The position numbers were made by a program, and so were the translations under genes. This document shows positions 48,601 through 60,642 of a stretch of DNA of 64,000 nucleotides, piece after piece. The DNA comes from Iris pallida (Eukaryota > Streptophyta > Magnoliopsida > Asparagales > Iridaceae): positions 8,993,593 to 9,057,592 of the forward strand of contig JANAVB010010791.1 in NCBI GenBank assembly GCA_029216955.1, in the 5' to 3' direction. The notes under the pieces were generated by a model, which saw only the letters and a program-made list of their open reading frames with translations, did not search any database and was not told where the DNA came from. The stretch's first letter is position 1, and each line of letters starts with the position of its first letter.

Positions 48601-48967
48601 AATTCAATTATAGACTCAACCGCCTAATTAGCTGCCAAGGTAACCCATCTAGCCATATAGTTACTCAAGAGTGTATATAGTATAGCATCTTCCAAACCTC
48701 TATCAATCATGACAAGCAAGGGGTACGGTAGATTAGATCGAGAAGGATATAATTGCAAGGAAGTCAAAGAGTCAGAAGATATAAATCAAAGAAGAGATCA
48801 AGTATTTCGAGGAGTTTGAAATGAGTCGAAATCAAACGAGATCAAAGGATAAAAATAATCAATTGTGGATGAGACACGATAGTCCTAATCCTATACGCAG
48901 GCTTGCTTGGTACGGTAAAGTAACCAAACAATATTTTCTCGACCTGTATGGGCCACCACTAAAAATA
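45638..48967 (-). other. Element C internal region, non-coding
   Basis: No gag or pol remnant and no frame above about 60 codons except 48821-49081, which runs across the LTR boundary. Inverted repeat AATTTCG-TCCT-CGAAATT at 45654-45671 beside the purine tract (minus GTTGGGTAGATT). Blocks match element A in order. 47690-48420 is a run of T- and A-rich sequence with CCCCCC and poly-T tracts. Primer-side block reversed at 48942-48966. Confidence 0.8.
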
Positions 48968-51900
48968 TGTCACGCCCTGGTTCCAAGATATGTGGGACCA
49001 GGAACACGTGGCGTGCCAGCTGTACGATCAAGTATAGAAAAACCCCAATTTAATGGACTATACTCGATCGTAGTACGCTGAAGTAACAACTAAATAACAA
49101 TACAGGCAGGTAAATACTAATCTCATCCACAGAAAAAATCACAGAATAAAGCTGGAAGGAATAAAAATAACTTTGAATCAAACTACAAGTCATGACTAGT
49201 GGAAAATAAACCACCAATAAATGTATGAATGAACTACTAAAAGAGTACAACTGAACCAGAAAAGAAATAGATAGCCACTAGCAGAAATCACCTAAGAACT
49301 CAAGAAACTCACGAGGCTCAACATTGAAGTCCTCGTCAGCAAAAGTCTCTAATCTCCGTAGTCCGTCGGTACCTGTGCTCGTCCCAATCTGGAAAAGGTG
49401 CCAGGTCCTCAGAGGGACGTAACAAGTACACAAGAAATCGACATGCATGATAGTACAGGGAAGTATATAAATAACTAGAACAAAATGTAACATAACATCT
49501 CCCCAACCAAACAAGGACAGGATATATCATGCAACATACGACAGGTAAACTAACCATCTATGTGTAAAATGCACTCGAGACATCTCTAGTGGCACATGAG
49601 AGGGGGAGAAGAAGAAGAAACGGCCACCAAGCATTCTACGGTTTGAGAAACGAGGGGCTACGAGCATCCAGCGTCCATTGGAAACAGAAATTCTCATACA
49701 CCACTAGTAGACTCTCCCCACCCAATGTATATCCGTACCGTATATGCGGTACAAATAATATGCAAGACGTTATAGTATATATAAGTAGACCTGTACCAAC
49801 CACTAGACCAGACGCGAACTCACGTGCCAATGATCAGTCGACACACAAATCCATGCTCTCAACTCACTCATATAGTGATCGTGTATGATACGGTGTCCGG
49901 CTAGAAGGTACCACATACCTTCACAATACACGGGATAAGTCCACTACTACTAGACGCGTGCACACAACTGAGAAGTAACTAGGTAACATAAACTAACTGC
50001 AAAAATATACAATCAAGCAAGGTGTACTTGCCTGTGTCCAGCAACTGAGTATCTGGGTCCAAAGTAGAGTCCGAGTCCCGAGAAGCAAATAATCCTAAAC
50101 AAAATTTATCTCTAATTAATTACTAATTAAGCAATTTAAACAATTCATTTAATTGCTAAGTAATCTATAATTTAAATTAATCTAGTACTACTAGCTAACT
50201 AGTATCAAATTTTTATGAATAATAATTATACAATAATAAGTAGGTAACCATACTTATTATCATACCATTTATATTCTGAAATTTATTTACAACTAAATAT
50301 TTAATAATTAATTAACTAATTAATGATAATCAATTAACCAACCATTTTAATACACACATGAATACACAATTCCTAATAATACTAACTTAAATAGTAAAAA
50401 TCCTTAAAAATCATTTTTAGTCTATTTTAATAATAAAATAAATAATATCGGAATAATAAATATATATTATATATATATTTTACAGAAAATGAATTATTAC
50501 CATTAAACTATTTATTAAATAACTAGTTGAATAATAACAATAAGTACTTAATAATTCTAAATAAATCCAAATAAATCACCACCAACCTTAAATTTAATCA
50601 TTAAAACTAAATTCACAGTAGTAACACAAAATTAATAATTATTTAAATCAATAAATAATTATTACACAATTGATTACATAAACCTAAACATGATTCTCAA
50701 AATTACTTTTAAGTCTTAAAAATTCGTAAATATATCTAAAATACATAAAATAAATTCCTAAATACCATATTTACACATTTCTAACAGAATCATATCACTT
50801 CACAAAATTTACAATATTTATATAATTAATAACAATTAATTATATAATATATTCAACTTATGTAATAAATCTAGAAATTACTCAACTAAATCCAAATAAT
50901 TATAAATGATAATAAATAAATATTGGAATTATTTTTCTACAGAATAACATGCTATTACAAACATTTTCTATTCAATAAGTATTATTTAATTACTAACCAA
51001 ATAAATAAGATAAATTGAAAACAATATTTAATATTCAATTTGATTAATACAAAACTTCCAAGATAAATCTAAATATAATATTTTAAACACCAATCAAATT
51101 CTGGAAAAATTTCCATAACTTACTTTATAATTAAATCTATATTTTCCATATAAGTTATATTATTTAATTATTTATTAATTAAATAATAAGCATCAAAAGG
51201 GAATTAATTAAACAGTGTAAATTCGCTGTTTTTCACATAAAATAATTATAAATTAAATTATAAAAATTCTGGAAAAATTATTTTAAAATACTATATTAAT
51301 TATACAAACTTTTTCATGTACAACGTTTTCTCTAATTCGTAATCAAAATGTTACATAAAAATTAAAACAGAAAACACATTTAATTAATTACTAACATTGA
51401 AACTTCATAATTAAATATAAATAAATATCAATAATTAATATTAAATCACACGAAAATTAGGGTAGAACCCCTACATATTTACCAATGATTTCCTACATTT
51501 AGATCTAATTAATCATCAATCTATTCATCACAACAATCCTTACAATAATCTGAATATTCAGAATTTAATTATTAAAACTTGGTTTAAAGCATGCAAAGAG
51601 GATTTAATCCACGTGACAGCGCCACGGGGGGTCGGGGTTACCTTGCCACGCCGCAGGGGGGTGGCTCGCCGACGAAGGGGGGTTGCGCCGACGAGGGGGC
51701 CGCCGGATGCTACACGCGGGCGCGGGAAACGCCGTCGTCGTCGACGGTGGGGCTCCGGGTGAGGGGAGAAGGAGATAGACGAGAGAGAGAGAGAGAGGGA
51801 TAGGGTGGCGGTGATGAAGGGGGGCTGGTGGTTTGTGTGGAGCAAGTTTAGGGTTAGGGTTGAGAGTAGATGCATATATATATATGCATGAAGGAGATCC

Positions 51901-52326
51901 AAATGAATAGGACCATACTGGGTTGGGCCTAAGTTAGGGTTAAACTTAAGGAATGGGTTTGGTTGCTAGGAATTTTAACACCACATCTATATAAGTATAG
52001 ATATATATATAATCTAAAAATAAAACCAATTGAATAATAACACTATATATATTTAATTATTGATATAAATATAATCAAATAATAAATCTATATAAAACTT
52101 GGTTAGAGTTTATAAATAATTTAATAATTAATGTAACAGCATTTATTTAACAAATAACAATATTTAGTAATCTTGCATCTATATATATATTTACAATATA
52201 AATTAAACCATGATTAGAAATAATTAATTAATTAATTATTTAAATAAATAGATTAACAAGCTATTCTTCAAAAAAAAAATAAAAAAAATAATTTTAAAAA
52301 TTCCCTGAAAATTCAGGGGGTTTACA
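48968..52326 (-). repeat. Element C 5' LTR (minus sense)
   Basis: Near-identical copy of 42287-45637; a few small indels in A and T runs account for the 8-bp length difference. Confidence 0.93.
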
Positions 52327-54254
52327 CCACAGCATTACCGTCCCCCTCTCTCATTCATTTGTGAAGCATAGCCTCCACAAGTGAAACCCTAAAAGTTTTC
52401 CTCCTCCAAAAAATTCTAGTTTCTTCATCCGAAGTCCGTTTCTCCCCAAACGAACTCCGTTGCACTCGTCTAGAAGAGGAGGATATGCTGGAGTATTACT
52501 CACGAGGATGCAGAGGCATTTGCTTGACGAGAATCGACCAACACGTCGTTCGAGGAGTTCCATTTATTGGATTCTCGACACTCAACAGGTAAACCCTTTT
52601 CTACCGTTGTTATTCTAAATTTTCTTTCATATTTGCATCCATATAGGTTCCCTAGACTTGCCCATAAAGTTTGGTTACATTTCGAGTTCGTTTGGTAGCG
52701 GTATCGGACATGTGTCGGCCCGTCAAGACACATGTTCGACGAAATGCCGCTAAGAAACGAAACTTGCTATTTTTCGATTCTGTCTTCACGAACTGTTAGA
52801 TAATATTATTTTAAGAAACTTCGGTGAAGACGGATCGGAAATCGATAACATTTCAGCGGCATTTTGGGCATCGGACGCACGTGCACCGATCTCGTGCACG
52901 AGGCCGTGCATGCCCTGCCGTCAGCGTGTTGTATCTCGATGCACCGATAATATTTTTGCCTGATATTTCTTGAACACGTGGGGGCAACCTCTGCCCACAT
53001 TCTCCAAAAATTTCACGGCTTCTCGTTGAGCGAGCGCGGAGAAATCCGACGTGCATCGTTCAGCCCGCATAGTGCGCAGGGCTGAAACTTGTCGCTGAAA
53101 CGGACTTCGTACGCGCTCTCGACGCAACGAGGACCCGTTCTAGGACCTTGAACGCGTAGAACTATACCTGGACTACCCAAGGAATTAACCCCAAGTCGTG
53201 GCGTGGCCCGACGAGTGAGCCACGAAGACCGAACCGCGTGCACGAGGGGCACGTGCGGGCGCGCACGCGCAGCTGGCCGCACGTGGTGCGTGGCCGCGTG
53301 CGTCGTCTCGGTGCAACGTGTCACCCTGTTGTTATGTCCTAGACCTACCCCGGGACCCACCCTAGCTACGTGCACGAGCATGGGGCTTCTCGTTGTCTGT
53401 GCGGCGCTCAATTGAGCGAGAACGCACACATACGTGCACGTTGAAACGCGGTATCGAGTTTTTCCGATACACATTCTGTGGACACAACACGGACACAATT
53501 TCGGACCCATGAGTACCCGAGCGCATCACATAGGTTGAAACCAACATGTATGCCGAGTTTTGCGGGTTTATATTGTGTATATCTCATTTTGGGTCGTTGT
53601 GTGAAAAATGGGTTTTCCTTTAATGCAAAATTTGAGTTTGAATGTGATATTTTGTTTTTCAGGGATTTAACTTATAAAATCTGAGTTTTTAGTATGTATA
53701 TGAGGTTTTGGACTTGTGAGAACCAACTCTTGGATTTAGTTCATATTTTTCTATCAATTGTGAGCACATGTGTTTTCTCTTTCTAACTATGTATATATGT
53801 AATTGTATATATATAAGTAAGACCTCCTTGAATCCCATTGCAAGCATATGTGTTAAGAATGGGTCGAGGAGAATTAATCCCAGATTTTGATTTATTAAAA
53901 CTATTTCAAACCATGTGTCATTTCCTCCAAATGAGCATATGTATGTATATATATATAGTTTTCCTATTTTGGTTGTATGTATATGAGTGTATATTGAAAT
54001 AAGGCATACCATGGTTGTGTTTTGAGCTTTTAATCTCAGTTTTGATACACCACAGTAACCTACATGTATCACACACACACGCACAACCATTCGTCAAGAA
54101 TAAAGAGTAGGTATGTGTTGTAAATACATGTGTATGTATATATATACCTATATGTGTATAGTTTGTATGCTTGAGAACCCATCTTAGAGTAGACCATGGT
54201 TGTGGTCGTAACCATAGGAGTCCTAGCAGATTTGTTTTGTCATTGTGAGCCTAC

Positions 54255-54475
54255 TTTAGTCGAATTGACCGACAAGTTGACCAAGTTGACAAAAGTCAAC
54301 TTTGGGTCAAACTTGATCCAATTTCAACTCAAACAAACTTAGAATGACCTAGAAACTTGTGTGTGACCTAAAAAATAGTAAATGGACTAGTTGACCAATG
54401 TTTGACTAGGTTTGACCAGCGTTGACCAGGTTTGACCAGAGTTGACCAAGGGTTGACTTTGACAAAAAGGGACCT
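54255..54475 (+). promoter_or_regulatory. W-box (TTGAC) cluster in the F LTR
   Basis: More than ten TTGAC cores, many as TTGACC or TTGACT, within about 220 bp, partly as tandem GTTTGACCAGNGTTGACCA units. TTGAC(C/T) is the binding core of plant WRKY factors. Equivalent clusters: 62900-63110 (F 3' LTR), 15000-15085 and 34140-34230 (G1), 41279-41425 (E). Confidence 0.6.
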
Positions 54476-55230
54476 AGAAGCATGAAGTCTTACATTGTAG
54501 CTATTTCTTTTGATATTGTAGACTTGGTTGTGACATGTGTATACTTTAAATAGGTTTATATTGCCCCGATTTAGCTACACTTCATCATCAGCAGTTTGGT
54601 TTGCCAGGCGAGTACATTCTCTGACCTTTTCATGCTTGTTTAGATATGTTCTCTTGTTATAGACTAGTATACTTGATGCTGACACGATATTGACACGGAT
54701 TAGTACCCTATGGATCTTTTCATGCGATGTTATCCCCTCGGATACATCGAATATACCATGTTCATGTACTTTATCGTGTTCATCATGTACTCCATGTATT
54801 CATATTTATCCATGTACACTCATATGTTATTCATGTACACTCATGACCATATGAGCTCCATATATAAAAGTAATTGTTATTCATGTGCAATAACATATCA
54901 TGACTCGATCCTCGTGTATTGATTGGGGACAGGGTGAGTGTAGTTGGTTATGTGATCATTATCCCAGTAGGTATTCATGTGCAACTCCATAATTTATCCA
55001 TGTGCAACCCAACCTATTTATATAACCAAATTATGCTCTAAATCACGTAGATAGTTACATTTCTCTATTTTATATATTTATATCTCGTCTCGATATTCTC
55101 TTTTGTTAATTTTCTTGCAGCATTTTATGTATAATTTTCTATAGCTTGCTTTATTTTCCAATCTTGATATGATCTGTTGTGAGAGATATGTGCTTGTTCC
55201 GTCCTGATTGGACATGTTGAAAATTTTATA

Positions 55231-55341
55231 GGTGATGATGAGGAGTTCTGCCCTACTTTTTATGGCACTGGTTTAGGTGACACTGGTGACGTGGACCCTC
55301 AGAAGGATCCAGCAGTCGCGGAGGACTTGCCCATAGTCTAG
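55231..55341 (+). CDS. LTR-borne acidic reading frame (F 5' LTR), putative exon
   Basis: 36 codons plus TAG: GDDEEFCPTFYGTGLGDT and an acidic tail ending IV. It starts directly at TTTTATAG/GT, an acceptor-like sequence, and has the same phase as the G1 version. The F 3' LTR copy (63877-63987) reads ACAG/GT there and has one Lys to Glu difference. No ATG in frame, so if real it is joined to another exon. Confidence 0.4.
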   Translation, partial: GDDEEFCPTFYGTGLGDTGDVDPQKDPAVAEDLPIV

Positions 55342-55636
55342 CTGAGACTTTAGTATCTTATTGTCTATTTACTTGAGACATTATGAGTTTCACTTTAAGA
55401 TTTTGTTCTGGTGGTTTTACACCAAGATTTTATTATATCTGTGACTCTCTTGAGATTTATTCTTCTATTCCATATTAATTGTTGTGATTGAGTTAGTTAT
55501 TATTTATTCTCCATTCGGAGCATATCCTAGACTGTGTTAGATATTGTGACCCAAGACAGCGTTCTACCGCCGATACTGCGGTGTAGACAGGACGTACTTC
55601 ACTTCTCGTACCCTTTCACTGGTACGGGTCGTGACA

Positions 55637-55880
55637 CGTTTTTAGTGGTGGCCCATGCAGGTCTAGTTTTGAGTTACATCTCAGTCCGTAGTGGTATTCG
55701 AACTAGAGTATCACTACAGCCTGCAGTAGGATATAAGATATAAGTTAGGGTACTCAATCACATTAGGAAAACTCTTATCAAATTCTTGCTGTTAATTGTC
55801 GCCTTTTGAAAACAACTGTCCTCCTTTGATGATTTCGCTTCTTTTTCAGTAATTGATTCCCTGTTTGATCTGTCTTCAGG
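55637..55880 (+). other. F leader: primer-side block and splice acceptor before gag
   Basis: TGGTGGCCCATGCAGG nine bases inside the LTR, as in G1. The leader ends TTTGATCTGTCTTCAG (last base 55879), a good 3' splice site, then G and the gag ATG at 55881. With donor 52589 this gives an intron of 3291 bp. Confidence 0.6.
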
Positions 55881-57090
55881 ATGGTGGAGACACGATCGCA
55901 GCGCTCTGGTCTTAGGGATACCACTGAGAGGTCTGCCTCTTTTCGTCCGACTCAGCGGGACCCAGGGACCACAGTGCCTCTTATTCCAGCTCAGGTGGGC
56001 CCATCTGCAACTTTTTGGGGTGCTCTTCCACCGGTTTTGAGGACTATCCCAGGAGTTCAGGGGATGCTACCACCACCGCCCCAGGGAACAGTTGATGTGG
56101 TGCAGTTCTTTGCCTTCATGTAGCAGATTATGGGGACGTAGCGATGCCAGGCAGAGGACATGAGGCAGGGCATTGATAATACCCACCAGTTAGCAATGGT
56201 GGCAGTGGAGAAGGTGGCTGCCCAACCCCAAGAATGGCAGATCCAGCCATACCAGTCGAGGACTCCAGGTATTCAGGATTTCCAGAAGATGAGGCCGCGA
56301 GACTTCAAGGGTACCGAAGGTATCCTATATGCTGACGACTGGATCGAGCATATAGAGGAGATCTTTCGTCTCGCAGAGATACCGGCTAGACTCCAGGTGG
56401 AAGCCGCGGGTAGTCAGATACAGGACCTTGCCCGCACTTGGTACCAGACCGACCCCAGGGTTGGTACTACAGGGCAAACTTGGGAGGCTTTTAAGAAGCT
56501 TTTCAAGGAGAAGTTCTTTCCGATACTGCACTTGGCACGTTGGAGACGCAGTTTGAGAACCTGGTTAAGGGGAACCAGACAGTAGAGGAGTACGTCGGAG
56601 AGTTCTGCCGCCTGGGCAGATTTGTGGAGGGCCTTAGCGAGACAGCGAAGGCTAGGAGGTTCAGGAAGGGCTTGGTTAAGGAAGTCAAGTCCTTAACCAA
56701 GGGCAACATGAATGCTACATTCGAGGAGATTTTGATAGGAGCCATATCAGCGGAGGATGATATGGAACTGAAGCAGAAGCGAGGTCGTGATTCACATGCA
56801 TCCGATGGCAGTGGAGGACCGGCCAAGAAGCCCTATTTTTAGCAGCAGCATCAGAAAAGGCCTACTCATCAGCAGAGGCCTTTCCAGCAGCACCATAGGC
56901 CGTTTCAGCAGGCACAGCAGAGACAGGGTCAGCAGGCACCGAGACAGCAGTAGGTCATCATTTGTGACTTCTGCAAGAAGCCAGGGCACGGGTGGAGTGA
57001 GTGCAGGAAGAGGCTAGGCAAGTGCCTACTCTGCGGTTCATCAGAGCATAAGTTGAGGGAGTATCCTGAGGCTTTCGGGCGTAAAGGATA
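55881..57090 (+). pseudogene. F gag
   Basis: Starts MVETRSQRSGLRD. TAG codons at 56121 and near 56140 interrupt a Gln-rich part, then RDFKGTEGILYADDWIEHIEEIFRL is intact. A one-base deletion near 56524 shifts the frame, which continues in LETQFENLVKGNQTVEEY to 56842. The zinc region (56960-57060) has CDFCKKPGHGWSEC and a second knuckle CLLCGSSEHKLREY whose last Cys is Tyr. Confidence 0.87.
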
Positions 57091-57100
57091 GGAAGCAGGA

Positions 57101-58920
57101 ATGAAGGCTCCAATGGAGCAGCAGAGGGGACCATTGCCGACTCAGCAGCAGAAGTTTGTCCAACACCAGCAGCAGACTAAAGGAGGCCAGAAGGGGCGAG
57201 CTTTCGCCATGGCAGCGGAGGATACCGAGGCAGTAGGCGATCTGATAGCAGGTTCTGTTCTTATCGACTCTTTTCCCGTATTCGCATTATTTGATTCGGG
57301 TGCTTCCCATAGCTTTGTGTTTGTATCATTTGCCATTAGACACCAGCTTTCTTCTGAACCATTGCCTAGGACTTGCAAGATCATGACTAGGGGTGGTATT
57401 ATCCTCGTCCGTGATGTTTGTAAGGATCGGAGAGTAGTTTTGGGATGTCAAGAATTAGATGTGAGTCTACTTGTAATGCTATTACCGAACTACGATATTA
57501 TACTCGGTATGGATTGGTTGAACAGGCACCATGCCAGTATAGATTGTCGCGGTGGTAGAGTTCTTTTCAGCATGCCAGGAGGGCCAGAGTTCGAGTTCAC
57601 CAGGCGGGAGTCAGAGCAGAGCAGCGGAGTTTTCTGCAGAGTTTCAGCAGAGGAACAGAGCATGCCACATCCACTGATAGCTGAGTTTATGGATGTGTTT
57701 TCGGAGGAGTTACCAGGGTTGCCTCCGGACAGGGATGTGGAGTTCTCTATAGACTTGGTACCCGGCACAGAGCCGATATCTCAGCATGTCTATAGAGTGA
57801 ACAACAGTGAGCTTGTGGAGTTGAAGAAGCAGGTAGATGAGTTGCAGGACAAGGGCTTCATCTGATCGAGTTCTTCATCGTGGGGTACGCCAGTACTCTT
57901 TGTACCAAAGAAGGATGGGTCGATACGGATGTGTATCGACTACAGGGCACTCAATAGCCTCATGATCAAGAACAAGTACCCGCTGCCGAGGATCGATGAC
58001 CTGTTCGATCAGTTGAGCGGAGCGAAGGTATTCTCCAAAATTGATCTGAGGTTAGATTATCATCAGGTGAAGGTTAAAAAGGAGGACATTTCGAAGACAG
58101 CTTTCAGGACTCGGTATGGCCAGTTTGAGTTCATGGTAAAGTCGTTTGGGTTAACTAACGCCCCGGCTGTGTTCATGAACTTGATAAAAAAGGTGTTCCA
58201 CCAGTAGTTGGACAAGTTCATGGTGGTGTTCATCGATGACATCTTGGTGTATTCGAAGACCCCAGAGGAGCATGAGGAGCATTTGAGAGTGGTTCTGGAG
58301 ACTCTCTAGAAAGAGCAGCTTTACGGCAAGCTCTCGAAGTGTGAGTTCTTCTTGGATCGAGTTGATTTCCTAGGTCATGTTGTGACCGGAGATGGGATCT
58401 CAATCGACCCAAAAAAGATCAGAGCAGTCGAGGCGTGGACAGCACCGAGTTCAGTCGCAGAGATCAGAAGGACGCAGTATTTGTCTGGTCGAAGGAGTGT
58501 CAGGTTGCTTTTGATGAGTTGAAGAAGCGACTGATGACAGCCCTGATTTTGACATTGCCATCAGGATCAGGCCGGTTCACTATCTACAGTGACGTCTAAG
58601 GAAAGGGTTTGGGTTGTGTCTTGTAGCAGCATGGGAAGGTGATTGCCTATACATCCAGGCAGTTACGTCCGCATGAGAAGAACTACCCTACCCATGATTT
58701 AGAGTTGGCGGCAGTTATCTTTACTCTAAAGCTGTGGAAGCACTATCTATGCGGAGAGCATGTGGAGATCTTCACAGACCACAAGAGCTTGAAGTATATG
58801 TTTACACAGAAAGAGCTCAACATGAGGCAGCGCAGATGGTTGGAGTTGATGAAGGACTTCAACATTTCGTTACAGTACCATCCAGAAAAGGCCAACGTAG
58901 TTGTCGATGCCTTGAGTAGG
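57101..58920 (+). pseudogene. F protease, reverse transcriptase and RNase H
   Basis: The protease FDSGASHSF (about 57285) is intact, followed by PNYDIILGMDWL. The frame stops at TGA 57863-57865, where CGA (Arg) fits, and continues in the same frame through [33 protein letters not shown] and the catalytic FIDD at 58229-58240. TAG codons at 58206 and 58308 fit CAG. An 85-bp deletion near 58468 removes the segment after AEIR and shifts the frame. RNase H ([15 protein letters not shown]) has two further stops near 58598 and 58624. Confidence 0.88.
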
Positions 58921-58959
58921 TATCCGGTAGCTATGTGCTTGACGATAGATCGTCACTTA

Positions 58960-60559
58960 TTAGCAAATTTGGAGGGCTTGGGGATCGAGGTGAACGTACC
59001 AGGAGTTCAGATGCAGATGTGGGGCCTTCAGATTCAGTCAGACTTGATGGAGAGGATCAAGTCAGCTCAGTTCGACGATGTTACTCTGCGGTGTATCCGA
59101 GAGCAGGTTCGAACAAGATTGGTGGATGAGGAGTTCGTCATTGCAGAGGACGGCACATTGAGACACGGTTCCAGACTGTATGTGCCTAGCAGAGAGCTTC
59201 GGGAGCAGGTCATGTAGGAGGCCCATCGCTCTCAGTACTCTATGCATCCAGGTGCCAACAAGATGTATAAAGATTTGAAAAAGCATGAATGGTGGTATGG
59301 GATGAAACGGAAAGTAGCACGCTTCGTAGCTAGGTGTCTAGTCTGTCAGCAGGTTATGGTAGAGAGGCAGAGGCCAGGAGGAGTGTTGCAGCCATTACCT
59401 ATTCCGAAGTGGAAGTGGGAGCACATCACGATGGATTTTGTTTCTACATTTCTGCATTCACCAAGAGGAAAAGACGCGATTGGATCATCGTAGACTGGTT
59501 GACCAAATCAGCCCACTTTTTGCCATTTAAAGTGGGGACGTCTACTGAGAAGCTAATGGAGATGTATATGCGACAGACTGTCAGGATACATGGAGTTCTG
59601 GTGAGCATTATCTCGGATCGGGATAGTCGCTTTACTTCCCATTTCTGGCAGAGTCTGCAGACTAGTTTGGGCACTCAGCTCAAATTCAGTACTGCATACC
59701 ATCCTCAGACGGACGGACAGTCAGAGAGGACTATTCAGAATCTCGAGGACATGCTGCGGACTTGCGTTCTGGATTTTTGAGGTTCTTGGGAGGACCACTT
59801 GCACCTAGTAGAGTTTGCATACAATAATAGTTACCAGGCCAGCATTGGTATATCACCATTCGAGATGTTGTACGGGCGTGGATGTCGTACTCCCTTGTCT
59901 TGGGATGATGTTGGAGTGCGAGCTTTATTGGGACCTGAGATGGTTGTTGACGCAGCCGAGAAGGTAAAGCTCATCAGAGATCGACTTCGAGTGGCGCAGG
60001 ACAGACAACGGCATTGGGCCGATAGCTACCGAAAACCCTTGGAGTTTGAGGTATGACTTAGACTTAGGATTAGGATTTTGTTGTTTCTGATTTTTGTTGA
60101 TCATCTGATTATTTTTAGTTAAATTGAGACCATGCTTGTGCTAGGTTGGAGATATGGTATTCTTGAGGATTTTACCGACTCGAGGCACTATTCGTTTCGG
60201 TGGAGGAGGGAAGCTTAGCCCATGCTATATCGGACCTTTCGTTATCAGCGGAAGGGTCGGTGATGTATCATACAGACTGGACTTGTCCCTTCCATAGCGG
60301 GAGTCCACAATGTATTTCACGTATCGCAGGTGAGACGGTATGTGGCAGATCCTAGCCATGTATTGGACCATTCCGAGATTGAGGTGGTCCCTACTCTCAG
60401 TTATCCAGAGTAGCCTATTGAGATTCTGGATCAACGAGAGAAGGTGTTGCGGAACCAGTCGATACCCTTTGTTCGCGTAGCTTGGAGGCATCACTCTCCA
60501 GGAGAGTCCACTTGGGAGAGAGAGGATGAGATGCGCGAGCGATACCCCTATCTTTTCCA
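58960..60559 (+). pseudogene. F integrase with C-terminal chromodomain, interrupted by an intron
   Basis: Zinc-binding region HRSQYSMHPG with CLVCQQ (about 59220-59350). Core: TMDFVST, then a one-base deletion near 59483, then [12 protein letters not shown] and SERTIQ, giving D, D and E. Stop at 59778 (Gly GGA to TGA). LEFE joins VGDMVFLRI across a 94-bp intron (60051-60144). A one-base deletion near 60288 and a CAG to TAG near 60411 follow. The chromodomain at about 60371-60555 resembles that of G1. Confidence 0.87.
60051..60144 (+). other. Intron in F integrase (94 bp)
   Basis: TTTGAG/GTATGA and TTGTGCTAG/GTTGG. Same codon boundary as the G1 intron; the two introns are alignable but much more diverged than the flanking exons. 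Confidence 0.8.
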
Positions 60560-60625
60560 GTCTTAAGGTATGATTCTGTCCTTCTTAATCATGCAGTTTG
60601 TCTTTAATTTTGAGAACGAAATTAT

Positions 60626-60642
60626 TTTAAGGGGGGTAGACT
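60626..60642 (+). other. F polypurine tract
   Basis: TTTTAAGGGGGGTAGACT directly precedes the 3' LTR; upstream is TTTTGAGAACGAAATT, a form of the conserved inverted repeat. Confidence 0.87.

Larger units (their letters stand above)
42287..52326 (-). mobile_element. Element C: non-coding LTR element (LARD-like), minus strand, youngest of the nest
   Basis: Two LTRs of 3351 and 3359 bp (42287-45637 and 48968-52326) differ by only about 1-2% by eye. TSD CCACA lies at 42282-42286 and 52327-52331, and removing the element restores the F LTR as seen at 60940-61010. The minus-strand orientation is given by the purine tract beside the left LTR and the primer-side block beside the right one. The 3.3-kb internal region has no coding sequence. 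Like A it depends on proteins of an autonomous relative. Confidence 0.93.
52327..55636 (+). repeat. F 5' LTR, second fragment
   Basis: Begins with the second CCACA and matches 60977 onward. Donor candidate CTCAACAG/GTAAAC at 52589, GACACG-rich region (52690-53530), W-box array (54255-54475), CATGTAC-rich stretch (54750-54900), ATTGATTGGGG block (54918) and acidic ORF (55231-55341). Ends GGGTCGTGACA. Confidence 0.92.

Noticed and set aside
42287..52326. Tandem or segmental duplication of 3.35 kb
   Set aside because: The copies have TG..CA ends, a primer-side block and purine tract inside, and a 5-bp target duplication outside: they are LTRs.
53013..53510. 165-codon frame on the minus strand of the F LTR
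   Set aside because: The F 3' LTR copy breaks it in several places and it is opposite to the LTR sense; it follows the GC-rich GACACG segment.
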